This document shows, one piece after another, positions 30,646 to 42,033 of a stretch of DNA of 64,000 nt. The stretch comes from Sparassis latifolia. Taxonomy: Eukaryota > Basidiomycota > Agaricomycetes > Polyporales > Sparassidaceae. Below the pieces are notes generated by a model, which had not been told where the DNA came from, did not search any database, and worked only from the letters and a program-made list of their open reading frames with translations. The position numbers were made by a program, and so were the translations under genes. The stretch lies in assembly GCA_018466975.1 (NCBI GenBank), contig CM031558.1, positions 1,860,001 to 1,924,000 of the forward strand. The letters run 5' to 3'. Within the stretch, counting starts at the first letter, position 1; each line of letters begins with the position of its first letter.

Positions 30646-32005
30646 ATGGAATACTCTGCCCGCCTTAACACTTACATGCAGGCCTTCGACAAGGAGCCAA
30701 CATTCGGCGCGACTGCCTACGTATACGCCTCTTCAACCGCGCATTCGTCCGTTCCCTTTCCGGCCGTGTCTTCCCCGGTCATTGATAGCAGTCCTGAGTC
30801 CACATCCTCCTTCGATTTCTTTGGCGATGTTATCTCGCACGCTACCCACTTCGGTTCATCTGTCCTCTCCACTGAGTCCCTACTTGGTCTCATGTGCGTG
30901 ATCTTTCTTTGTTCATCATCTGTGTACTTAGGTTCTTGGCTGCGTGTGCACAGGACTCCGTCTGGTGCTTCCCTCGGTTTGCCCCAGGTTGGCCACATAA
31001 ACGATGACACCTTCCGCGGTCGAGATATCTTGACGTCGCATGCGTCGGCCTGCATCTGGGACACCTTTGCAGGCGAGGCCGATGGCTTGCCACTCCAGCT
31101 CTTCCCCATCGGTCCGTCCGATCGCCACGATCAGGCCGCCTACTCCACTCTTTCCGGTGACGCCTCCTTTGGCTATTACCACGATGCGGCGGACGACTAC
31201 CACCCTTTACAGAACCAGGCTCCCATAGGCTCTTATACCTCCCCACTACTTCCTGAGCTCTCCCAGGTTTCACCTCTAGTCCAGATCTTTGCGCGGTCTG
31301 CCTCTCCCGTCCGCGCATCTCCCACGAAAGCCACGAACGCCACGAACGCCACGAACGCCACGACCGCACTATCTCAGGAGCAGGACGCGGAAGGAGAAGG
31401 TGATGCCTCAGAGTCGCAAGATGAATACGTGCCGTCGCGTCCTTCGCGCGCAAGGCCTCCGCGTCCAGCACCAGCACGTCGCCAGGGGCCGCGCACGCGT
31501 CGATATGCGCCATACGCGCGCGCCGTATCTCCTACTGTCCCTCCGTGCTCGTCGCAGCTGCAACCGCGGTTCCAACGCACCGCGCCACGGAACGAACAGT
31601 TCGACGGACCGTTACGTCCGCCACCGCAGGGCGCGACCGATTGCGAGTACTGTGGGATGTCCTACAAGCGGTGGTGTGACCTAGATAGGCATGTCCGGAC
31701 CCACAGCAAGCAGGCTCTCAGGATGCTCTGTGGTGGGCTGCCGGAGGCTGAGGCGATCCGCGTCGGCGTCAGGGTGGAAACCATGATGCCGTTTGTGCAT
31801 GCAGGTGTGGAATATTATGGAGGATGCATGAAGGAGTTCAGTCGTAAGGATTCACTGTCACGCCATCTTCTGCGTTCGCGGTCCTGCGTTGGGAGCCTTA
31901 CCACAGAGTACAATTTGGAGCGTGCATGCAAAAGCGGAATCAAAAAATGGTGAGCTGTTTCGTCTTGGAGTCTTCGCTGCATACTGACGATCCTCGTGCT
32001 GTAGA
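30646..32005 (+). CDS. Zinc-finger protein copy E
   Basis: Exons 30646..30893, 30954..31949 and the single base 32005 that completes the stop; 414 aa. Intron 1 (60 bp) is in frame and stop-free, but its place (after LLGLM, donor GTGCGT) and phase equal those of B, C and D. Intron 2 (31950..32004) splits the stop: TG at the exon end joins A to give TGA; unspliced reading gives one Trp more and then TGA. Features: NATNATNAT-type repeats, acidic SESQDEYVPS, RRYAPYARAVSPT, RNEQFDG, finger CEYC-x12-HVRTH, LCGGLP with 31 residues to GGCMKEF, C-x12-H, HLLRSRSC, tail YNLERA. This is the cleanest subfamily-1 copy. Confidence 0.88.
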
Positions 32006-32686
32006 CCCGTTGTGCCTCTCACTTTATTTTTAATTTTTATTGTAGTATTTTCGCTGGTTGCGACTTCGTCCTCTCGTCTGCTCTGTGCTGTTCTATCTCT
32101 TGTCTTTATCTATCCGCTCCGCTGTATTCTGTCCATCTATGCTCATACCTTCGTTCTCCTGAATTCCGATGTATAACTAATTCTCTTTCACAAGTGTCTG
32201 TTCTCTCTGTTTTCAGGCTCTCCTGCACATCTTGGACACTGTACACCTCGATTGTTTCAGTGTATCTCCATACGCTTGGTCCCCGGTCATGGCTTGATCT
32301 CAGCGCCCTGTACTCTCTGGCGTTCTAGTGTGATGTTATCACCTTGCTTGCAAGGTCTCTCCACCCTCTTAATTGTCGCGCTTTTTGACTCCCCGGTTCC
32401 TTCCGTGCATCTGAATCTTGCACGACAAGTCCCGACTCGGCTTGCGACGTCTCAAGCTCAAGTTCGAATCTATGCAGTGGCAAATTTCGCAAGCAAGGTC
32501 TCTGCCACGAGGAGGCGGCGCTTCCCTCGTTCTCAGTGCTCTCTCTGTCGACCAATTCAATCCCCCCAATCCTATCAGCTTTCGACTGGTCTGGACGAGC
32601 GTACATGCATCTAATCTGCGTGAGGGCCAGGCAGGCCCGCAGAATACAGACGCAAGCGCTGGCAGTGCATTTCTCGGTGCGTGTTT
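32006..32686. other. 3' flank of copy E
   Basis: T-rich, no gene. The block TCAGCTTTCGACTGGTCTGGACGAGCGTAC near 32,577-32,606 matches the inverted B flank near 4515-4545 and marks the far end of the duplicated unit. 32,340-32,370 and 32,490-32,510 share the short repeat GCAAGGTCTCT. Confidence 0.5.
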
Positions 32687-32695
32687 GTCATGTTC

Positions 32696-33404
32696 TGGTC
32701 TCGTACCCAGACGGTTACCTCATCGCACCTCACCATCTAGTCTCCGTTGCTGACTATATATGGCTATGGATGACAGTCGATCCATATCTAGTATATACCT
32801 ACCACCGCAGATAACACGTCTGGGGCAGTTTGATAGAGCCCTCCTACCTTACAGTTAGCGCGCGTTAAGCGCCGGATAAGCGACAGACCTTAGGCTAGGT
32901 CTGTGCCGAATCAGGCAACTACTGCGAAGCTTGAATGTCCTCCTTCATTGAAAATCAAGCTATTGTAGGCATGCACATCTCAGAACTAGCATGAACACTG
33001 TATAGTAATGCTGTAAATGCCTCTAGAAACATTTTAGCACCACAGGAAGAGCCCAAGCATATTTTCAGCCAGATTCCTTGACATTTTCACTCAAAGTAGC
33101 CGGCTTAATGCATTTCTGGTGCTCCTTTGTGTCAGCAGTATCCGGGCCATCTCAGAAAAGCTTCAGAGGTTCTCTGGAACTCACTCCCATCAAATCTCCT
33201 CAAAAGATACATGTAAACTGGGCATAGAGATCAAAAGTCGCGCTCAACGAGTGGGCAGGCACATAATTAAAGAAGCACGTAAGCGAGGCTTCTCGAGCGG
33301 CTAACGGGCGCTAACTGTAAGGTAGGAGGGCTCTATCAAACTGCCCCAGACGTGTTATCTGCGGTGGTAGGGTGCGATGAGATAACCGTCTGGGTACGAG
33401 ACCA
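32696..33404. mobile_element. Mutator-like MITE, 709 bp, with 9-bp target duplication
   Basis: Terminal inverted repeats of about 100 bp, starting TGGTCTCGTACCCAGACGG and ending with the reverse complement. Flanked by the perfect 9-bp duplication GTCATGTTC (32687-32695 and 33405-33413), the length expected for Mutator-like elements. No transposase frame inside. The left TIR is interrupted by about 68 bp (around 32,735-32,800) containing a partial ATATGG/CCATAT inverted repeat. The empty-site sequence GTTTGTCATGTTC is present at the homologous place in the left arm (about 4425-4437 on the minus strand), so insertion came after the duplication. Confidence 0.85.
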
Positions 33405-33413
33405 GTCATGTTC

Positions 33414-34209
33414 ATGTCTGGCCGGCCTGCTGGTGGTTCGTGAGATCGCATCGGGCGGCCTGGGATAGTTGGGATAGCATCCCAGCCAATCGTGTATGTA
33501 CGTAGAGCCGGCCAGGTGGCTGAGTTTATCTGATTCATTCTGTCTCCCAATTCAGTCCTCTTGGGGCGGTACGTGACGGCGGGTTCTTCCTCACTACTTT
33601 GTTGGCCTGTTGCAGCGCACTGCTGTAAGTGCGGGAGTGTTTCGATGTCCGGAGTCGCGAGGTGATGCCTTAGTCGGTGCGCTCCTACGCTGCAAAAAAA
33701 ATTCATATGCACGCGTCGTATGCATGTTTTCGCGAACACGTGTTCGCGCAATATTAAACAAGTGTCACTCGGATCTGTCACGCTGTGGCTGCACAAATTG
33801 CTGAGTCTTGCCAAGGGGGTTCAAACTGCGCATGGGGGCACTGGGGGTTGCACAAGTCCGTGTAGGCATAAAATTTGGCACATCACTCTTGCACGGACAT
33901 TTTTTCAACTTCTCCTCCTTTGAATAGGGAGGAAATGTACTGCCAGTATCACCAAACTGTCACTTCGCCACGGCTCAAGCGCTCAAGTCGTAAATGTTCA
34001 GACTCCGACTGGGGAGGTGACCCACTGCTGAGTTTGATTTACCTTGGGCAATCAACGTCCAGTGGCGCCGCGCGAGTCCTCCCACTGCTTGAGGTGGTCC
34101 CTCTCATATATACCCCTTCATCTGCTCTCCAAGATGTGCGGCCCCCTCGGTTCACACTTCCATCTCCGTCCCACTTTCCCCGATCTTTCTTCTGTCCCCT
34201 TCTCAAGTT
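33414..34209. other. Spacer upstream of copy F, right-arm homology and promoter
   Basis: 33,455-33,535 matches 4211-4290 inverted. A TATA-like CATATATACC lies at 34,105-34,114, about 95 bases before the F start, like the TATA of A. The palindrome and TGTAACTGTCCCAC box of subfamily 1 are absent here. Confidence 0.5.
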
Positions 34210-35666
34210 ATGGACTCTTCTTCCTCTTCTTCGTTCAACCCTCTTTGTTCAACCTCAGTTTCGGATGGCCAGCAGTCCACGAAGGATACTTTCTCGTTTA
34301 TGGACAACTGGTCCCCGTATGACTTGTTTGACTGGACTGTCGACGAGTCATTATCCTCCCCCCTGGACCTGCCTGACGACATCGTCAACGGATCACTGGA
34401 GTACAAGTCAGTGCATCCCCCACAACTGTACGACCATATCCTGACACAGGGACGCTATGCTCCCTCCAGTTACGTCCCCCCTTTGCCCGACTTCGGGCAA
34501 AGTGTCTTCGCAACTCCTGAGGGTGTCTTTCCACCTGGGCCTGTCGCGGGGCCATCTTCCCAATGCGATGGCTCACCACTCGACACCTTGAACCTGGGAA
34601 ACATATGTCCTCCCTTTTCAGTGGTGGACGCTCCTCTTCACTCGATGTCAGCGTTTGTACAAAGTCAGAAAGCATCGCCCTCCGCACCGCGCCGGCCTCG
34701 TACTTCACCCCGTGCGAGGGAAGATCGGTATATGCCATACTCATCTCCCTCACAGTCGGCATTTTTGTCCTCTTCATCGCCCTGCTTCTCTCCCACCTCG
34801 TCGGCCCTCTCTACCTTCTGCTCCTTGCCACCCTCCTCCACGTCCTCATCCGCCTTCTCTTCACACTCTGCTGCTTCCTCGTTGCTCCCTCAGGATCTCG
34901 GGGTCGCAACATCGCTCATCCTGCCGGATATTCCATTATCGCACTTGTCCTTTTCTCCCAGGGCCCAAGCATTGGTCACTCCACCCTCGTCTTCCTATTC
35001 ACGCTCTTTAACCTTCCTCAACGCCCCCTCCTCCTCAACTCAGGACCATGCGATTGTGACCTCACCCGTCATTCCCGTCCTGTCATTCTCCCCTCTACCT
35101 TTCGGGGAAGCCGATGAATTTGTGAGCTTCACACCGCGAACGATGCGGGTCAGCGGGCCAGTGACCCCTCCATCACCGGGCTCGTGCGAGTGCCACATCT
35201 GCGGCCTGCGCCTTAAGCACAGTGGTGACCTCTCGCGACACCTAACAGCGCACAAAGAGGCGGACAGCAAGCCGCTATGTGGTGGTCTTCCCCTGGCGGA
35301 AGCACTCGCAGCTGGGGTGGACATCGCCTCTGCAAAATCGCACGTTTTCGATGGGGTCGTGTATTATGGCGGTTGTCATCGCATCTTCAGCAGGCGGGAT
35401 GCGCTGTTGAGGCACTCCAGGTTCGTCAGGGAGGCCGTTGAGCAGCGGAAGAATGCGACAGAGGGCGTGGATCAGCGGCAGAAGGTGACAAGGATGCAGA
35501 AGAAGCGGAAACGTAAACAGAATAGGTCAAAGAGGGGCGTCGAGGAGGATGTTAAGCTATGTGTCACTAGTATCGATGCGCCGTACAATGTTGCGCGTCT
35601 GGGGAGGCGGGTGAGTCGCAATGCGGTTGAAGTCTTCCATACTCGCTGATCTTTATTTCCTAGTGA
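34210..35666 (+). CDS. Zinc-finger protein copy F
   Basis: Exons 34210..35610 and 35664..35666; the 53-bp intron ends exactly before the TGA stop, as in A. 467 aa. Ser-rich N-terminus with DGQQS as in A, the motif RYMPYSSPSQS, very long Ser/Pro/Thr tracts, then VSFTPR as in A, finger CHIC-x12-HLTAH, LCGGLP with 31 residues to GGCHRIF, C-x12-H, and a long Lys/Arg-rich insert (QKKRKRKQNRSKR, likely nuclear signal) before the last Cys and the tail APYNVARLGRR. If the intron is not spliced, the frame runs 13 codons longer to 35649. Partner of A in the inverted duplication, longer by about 185 residues in the disordered region. Confidence 0.88.
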
Positions 35667-36511
35667 TTGGCCTCTTCGATGTTGCAGTGTTATCTCTGTG
35701 CTGTGCTATTTACCGCTTGCTATCTCAGGTTAATCTCAGGTTATATCTCAGTTTCACCTGCAGACCGGTCCATCGGTACGCAGTTTTGCACGCTAGGTTT
35801 ATCGCTCCTCGTTTCTTGCTCTTTGTGTTTCTTCATCATCGCTCCTGGTTCTCCGGAACGTCATGGACGCTGCACTATATATCTCTGTTTCGCGTCTTCG
35901 CTGGTGATATATCATCTGGAATGTTTTGTACTACACTATGTTGTAGACTGCCATCTGTTACAGTATTACAGTACTAGATGCTAACGCAAACCATTCTCGA
36001 TCGGACTCAAGAAGTTCCACGCGTGCGAGTGAGTTATGGCTGTACACCGCGGGTCGTCACAGTGCACGTGCCCACGCAAAGCGTGCAGTCACAGTAATAA
36101 TCGTGGCAAATGATCGAAGTCATGGCAAAGCGACAACAAGTTGGAACTGCACCGTCCTTTGCTTTCATGGATATTTATACTTGACTCGTACCAGAAGGTC
36201 ATTGAGCTTCGATTCATTCACCTCTGGACTTCGGGAAAATTTTGCCTCGGCAACAGTGACCTTTGTGACGCAGAAAGGCGGTGAGTCGTGTGGAGACTCT
36301 TAGCAGCTTGCATCTCTCCACATGGATCTGCTTGTTGTGCCTGCGCTTTTTTCTCTGCAGCCGTCCTAGGCGAGCAAAGCGTCTAGTTTCCCACCCATCC
36401 TTTTGTATATATACTGGCATTTATTCGTTGCTGCGCGGTTCTACTTAATCCACCTACACACCTCCATCCCCCTAGCCCACTTAACGCTGCTCACTTCGCG
36501 TCCGTCAAAAT
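35667..36511. other. Spacer with the promoter of copy G
   Basis: From about 36,080 the sequence is a diverged direct duplicate of 41,540-42,030: shared landmarks are GCGTGCAGTCACAG, TGCTTTCATGGATATTT, GGCGGTGAGTCG, AAAGCGTCTAGTTTC and the TATA stretch GTATATATACTGGCATTTA (36,405-36,423). Confidence 0.5.
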
Positions 36512-37722
36512 ATGCCAACTGATACTTATTCCGATTCCAACTTGCTTTCCGTGTCCGACATGCACACCGAGTCCGACGCCCACCCCGAGTGCAAATCCGA
36601 TGGGCGATATAAACGTGAGAAAGTTTGTGTGTCTTCCAGGTCGCCATTGAATACTGACTTGGATATTCAAGCAGTAGTGGCACATGCACCTTCAAGCACC
36701 ATACATCCCGTTGCCTTCCTTCCGACATATTTGCTTGACTCCGGCTCGGATAGTGCACGTGGAAGACAAAGTATCTCCTCGCCCTATATCTCGTCCCCAG
36801 GTCCTCTCCTTGTACAGCATGCTGCATCATCTTCCGGTCCTGGTTCGGTGTCCAACTCTGGTTCGTCGTCGAACCGTTCTGTGCTATCAAGATATGATTT
36901 CCCCTCGCTCTCTGCCTCGAAGCCGTATCATCCCCAGTCTTCGACCAAAGGTCCCTCCCAAGACATTACACTTCCAAACGATATTTTGCGTTATGCCCGT
37001 CCAGAAAGCATGACACATGAAACCAATCTGGTGGCCTCTGCGTCTGACATTCCCTTGCCCCCATCCTCTTTTGGCACAATGCCGCTTGTTTATCCGCACA
37101 GCGCCTTTGATCGGATCTCCCCGCCTGCGGACGATTCTCACCCGCGCACGGGGTACGACAGCGAACATATTGCCCCGCATGCTCGCTCCTACTCCAACAT
37201 GCACCCGCCGCCAGTGCGCCCGTCCAACACTTTCCATGGAACTACCCCGGCTAACCGTGGCACTAATCGCAAAGGAGCACAAAAGTCCCGAGCCGCAATC
37301 CGTGACTCTGCGTCCTCTTTTGCACGTCCGGAAGGAGACTTTCATCGTAGCAACTTGAACACGCATGACTCTGGTGTGCGCCAAGACAAAGCTACTACTG
37401 CGCCCTGCCTCACCTGCTTTCCTCCGCTAAAGTGCGAGGAAGTACCTCCCAATTGGTCGATCCAATGCCCATATTGCTCCAACATCATCGAAGAGACCTA
37501 CTTGCCCGAACACGTCTTGATTCACAAGAAATTCTTCGCTCCTGCTTTCTGTGGAGGGCTGCCCAGATCGGACGCCATCAAGGTGAATACAAGGGTGAGG
37601 TTTATTACGGCGGGTGCCTGCAAAATTTTTGTCACACCCCCGCCTTGGTTAGGCATCTGACGGGTCAGGAGGGCTGTGTCGGGAACCCTAATGCACCTTA
37701 CAACCTCGCTATGCAATCGTAG
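36512..37722 (+). pseudogene. Zinc-finger family copy G, internal deletion and frameshift
   Basis: Starts MPTDTYSDS at 36512. Long Ser/Pro-rich region, then a degenerate finger CPYC-x11-HVLIH (one residue shorter than the others) and FCGGLPRSDAIK. The family would then have about 19 residues before GVxYYGGC; here most are missing and the frame changes near 37,590: the first frame ends at 37,660, while the next reads GEVYYGGCLQNF, LVRHLTGQEGCVG and APYNLAMQS to 37,722. An 11-base stretch (GTGAATACAAG) between ATCAAG and GGTGAGG would restore the frame if removed, but is too short for an intron. Possibly expressed as a truncated one-finger protein. Confidence 0.7.
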
Positions 37723-39439
37723 CGACCACTGGAGGAGTAGCGTGGATAGCGCTCAAAGCTCTATCGAAAATTGCAGATCTGCAGGCGCAGTTCTTCCCCC
37801 CTTTTTTCTCATTTGAATGTTCTCCTTGCTCGGTTTCTACACACTTATCTCATCATGTGTGCACCCCTAGCAAGCAGAATCACTGTTATTCATTATTCTG
37901 CCGGATTTTTCACTTATATTTTTCTGAATATTTTGACTGTTGACATTGCGGTTATTTCTTTGATGCTTCTGGATATTACAAGATCATATGCCGGTACACG
38001 TGAGGTTGATTTGAGATATATCGCTGTATTCTTTCTTCTGGACTGAGAGTGCATGCTCAGTCAAAACACCCTCAAGCCATATCGAGCCTCTCGATACAGT
38101 GGCTCTACCTCACCCAATATTTTGGAATAATCCGTGTCGCCGTAGAGCGACGTTGAGTGAAATAGTGAAATCATAGTGTCAGATCATGCCAGACACAGTG
38201 ATATTAATTGCTCTCTAGCTAGCTCTATACAGCTCTACCACACTCAATACTATATTGCACAGTCCCACAGCCACCGCCGCCGCCCCGCATCTAGCGTTGT
38301 TGCCTAGCACCCAGCACTGCCGCCATATACCTTAGTACCTACCCCCTTACGCGTCGCCCACGGCCAGCGCCCTCGCCCTCAAGGCTGACCTTGTCCACAT
38401 ATCACCCATAAGTAGGCCAGTGTTGTGCACATCACGATATGTTGGACACGGTATCAATCGGCAATCAATATTCAATGAGGGAAATGTTTGGACTGTACAT
38501 TTGTTGTGCAGCAGTGTGTTCAGGGCGCGCCGCGGGAGTCACGGTGCACGTGCCAGTGTCTTGAGGTGACAAGTACGTCGTTGGACAACAGAGCCAAACA
38601 AAACCCTGCCGACGCGATTGTTTGTCCTACCTGTCTCACACTCTAGGTTTAGATACGGGTCATATAACTCTCATGCTGGCATCTCAACGACTCACCAATG
38701 GTCTAGCCGAAGTACTGTATGACAATGAAGTTATCTTGGCAGGCAGCAAACGAAAGGGGGGCCAGGATTCTTTGCTGTAACACTAGTTAAGCCCCACAAT
38801 ATTGCTGTGTTTGAGGTATTGACTTCAATGCTGTAATCTTCTCTTGTACGGTTCCCGGTGATGAGTCAGTTAGTGCACGGACCACGCGCACGTCCTGTCG
38901 TGGCGCTTTGTTTGGAAACCCGATTGTTTTTGGAAGAAGAAGACGATCTGGATCTCTCGCTATTGTGCTGTGCTGCGCATGTTGCATGAAAAATTTGACC
39001 ATTGCTCCAATCTAGACTAAATAGGAAATCCCTTTATTCTCTGGTGACACTGTCTGCGTATAAATAGGCACTCCATCGAGCGTTCAGAATTCAACTTTTC
39101 ACTCCAAGTCTTAGGCATCATTTTCTCGGATCTACTCAAAGCCTTTTCAGTGCTACGCATCGCCTGGCTCAGCAATGGTAAAGAGAACTGCTGCAATACG
39201 GCCTTACGCGTCATTACCACATTCCATTTACACTTTATCCCCTTACTATAAGGCGGTCTCCTGGGCCTGGATGTGCGTGTTCTATGACCCTCACTGATTC
39301 ATATACTCAAGTATTAGCAGAGGTCTGAGCAGTGGCCACACGACGAGCAGTAGGCTCGTTGTAAAGGCCATCGATCGAAGGCGCATACCGCACGATATAC
39401 ATATAATCGGACTGTGTCGACGTTGGTGCGTTCCCCGCG
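37723..39439. other. Intergenic, no gene seen
   Basis: AT-rich, short open frames only. Near 38,150-38,260 repeated AGCTCTA motifs; 38,520-38,560 resembles 36,045-36,080 (CGCGGG...TCAC.GTGCACGTGCC), another trace of local duplication. Confidence 0.4.
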
Positions 39440-40556
39440 TTGTACACCTCAACCGTCGTCTCCGCCCGGTCGGTGCTCGGGCTCATGTGCGTGATGTTCC
39501 CGCTTCCTACCGTATGGACTCATACTCACTCTCATGTATCCAGGACTCCCTCCGGTCCCTCTTTATCCTTCCCTGAGGTCCCTAGCTACCTGGACAACGA
39601 TATCTTCGGAAACCTGGATAGCACCTCACCGCGGGGGCACCCGTTTGTTGGGGATACGCTCCTGGACCAACCGGTTGATGGATACGATTCGTTCCCGGTT
39701 GGCCCTTCCCATTCCGGTGGTCGGATCCGTTACACGTACACCCCGTCCTCAGACCACTACTATGTTAGTGCAGATGACTGCCCCGACTTGCACAACAGTC
39801 CTCCATCGCTGTCAAGCATTTCCTTGCTGTTGTCAGAGCAACCCTCGGTACCATCTCCCGTATACCTAGCACCCCCGCTTACGAGACTTTCCAACCGCCG
39901 ATACGCTCCTTACCATTCAATCCGGACACCACGACTTTTCCTCGATCTTACAATGGCGTCGCAGAGCAACCGCTTGGACAATACATTCTCCATATTCCTT
40001 CTTACGACCCACCTTACTCAGGGCCTTCCGAATCCATCTCAACTCATTCGCTGTCTCTACAAGTGATCATGACACCTTTCATGTGGGAGGAAGATACCTC
40101 CTTCCATCGAACTATCCATTGAGCCCTCGTTACCCACGGGCCGGTCAAGATATGAATATGAATGCACTTCCTGCGACTGCGGGCACTAGCGCGCTCCGTC
40201 CACATGCAGTTGATTATCAATATCAGGCAATGAACCAAACAGTCCCTTCTGTCAACCTTCATGAACACCGTGAACGCAGCAGGCATGGGTGCGGAGTCAC
40301 AAGACGAATATGTGCCATCGTGGCTTTCGAGCACATCCTCAGCGTCCATTACCGGCGCGTTGCCAGAATGCGTGCACGCGTAGATACACGCCATATGTGC
40401 GCGCCGTGTCTCTTAACTGTGCCCCCATGCTCGTCGCAGCCGCAGCAGAGGTTCCAACGCGCCATGCCACGGAACGAACAGTTCGACAGACCGTTACGTC
40501 CGCTGCTGTGGGGCACGACCGAATGCGAGTATTGTGGGATGTCCTACAGGCGGTAG
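39440..40556 (+). pseudogene. Zinc-finger family copy H, chimeric and truncated
   Basis: 39,430-39,870 matches C/D (SVLGLM, the GTGCGT...CCAG intron, then RTPSGPSLSFPEVP, NDIFGNLDSTSPRG). 40,300-40,556 matches E (RNEQFDRPLRP, CEYCGMSY). The first half of exon 1 is missing, the middle changes frame several times, and the finger ends at a TAG where E has TGG (Trp). No sequence for the second module follows. Several differences from E in 40,370-40,420 are CpG to TpG or CpA, as expected of methylated, decaying DNA. Confidence 0.8.
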
Positions 40557-40560
40557 TGTG

Positions 40561-42033
40561 ACCGAGACTAGGGCTGGTCTCTTGACACTCCCTTGCCGTG
40601 CGCTAAATCAAGGCTTGAACTCGTCGGTTGTATCGGCATATCACACTTTCGTTTTCGCGTTCGCACATACTTCTCCATCTGCACGGGAGGCGCTGTAGCG
40701 CACTGGAGAAGCGGAGAATGTCGAAAGTACAGGACCACAGGAAGAAGGATGCTCCGGCACACACCTCAGACATCCATATGCATCATCATCATCGTCTCGT
40801 CCCTCTCTTTCCTTCTCATGTCATATGTATTACAAGCCAGTGCTCCCGTGCGGCTCCCACTGCCTCGTCTCAAGATGTCCAGTTTGCGATGCGTTCTTTA
40901 CCACTAAAGGGACACGGTAGTTACTGGGTGGCGGGATCGTGATGGAACTTCGCCTCAAATTGTTATTTGTAGATGGATTGTTGCTGTATGGTATATTGTG
41001 TATGCTTGCTTAGTGTATATATCCATCCCTTCTGGGATACTTGGTACTGCTTACTACACACCGAGTGAAAAGAATTCATAACGGTTATACCTCATCTTGG
41101 CGGCGTATGCGTGCGTACACACGTCAGGAACGAAGCCTTTCGGTGTCTGCTCATCATTGCATATGCGTCCCGAGTGGTACTGTATTACTACACGCTGCGA
41201 CATGGTATGGGATTACGCGTAGGTGCCCAGCGCTCACGTTACGCCCGCAATTGTTGATGGCCTTACTCGAGGACGCGAACCGGATGGTCAGATACGGATA
41301 TCCTGAGGGTACGAAGTTGAAGCAGAGTGTCTACCGTCTGCCTTCGGGCGACTAACCGGATAGAGACCGTATCAGGAAAGTAAGAGCGTAGCTGGTAAGT
41401 TCCTTACTTCGAGAGTCCTCACGCGGTTTAGCTGTTGAGATGTGATTATCGTTACTCGTTTACATATCTTCTGATTGTTATTGGAAACTGCGGAAGTTCG
41501 GTCTTCTGTTCCGAATTCATGATGGATTCTTCTTTGGCAGGCGTGCAGTCACAGTCAGTTGGGTCACCGCAGGGCAAGTGATTCGCAGCCAAGGAACTTA
41601 CAGCTTGAGTTATCTCCTGCTGTCGTCCTGTGCTTTCATGGATATTTGCGCTTTGACTGTGCTAGAAGACTAATGCTAGAAGGCTAATTGCTTATACGGA
41701 TGATAGTCTGGCTAGTTACTTAACCGCTTGGTCAGACAGACGGCAACCATTTATTCACCTCTGGGCTCGGAGGAAATTCTTGGCGGCGCTCTCCAGCATA
41801 ATTCCGAAGGGCGGTGAGTCGCATAGAGACTAACTTCAACTTGCATCTCTGACTTCTCTACCACCACACCGTGTCGATCAAAGCGTCTAGTTTCATACCT
41901 TCCACACCTGTTCCCAGAATTTGTATATACAATAGGCATTTATTCGCTGCTGCACGATCTGCACTTTCACCCAACTACACGCTGCCCCTTCACCAGTGCC
42001 ACTTAGCACTGTTCCCCTCGCGTACCTCTAAGT
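40561..42033. other. Intergenic; 3' part duplicates the promoter of copy G
   Basis: No gene. 41,540-42,030 is a diverged direct copy of 36,080-36,510, including the TATA region GTATATACAATAGGCATTTA (41,922-41,941). Confidence 0.45.

Noticed and set aside
37580..37600. Micro-intron to repair copy G
   Set aside because: The removable stretch is only 11 bases, and homologous residues are also missing, so a deletion is the simpler reading.
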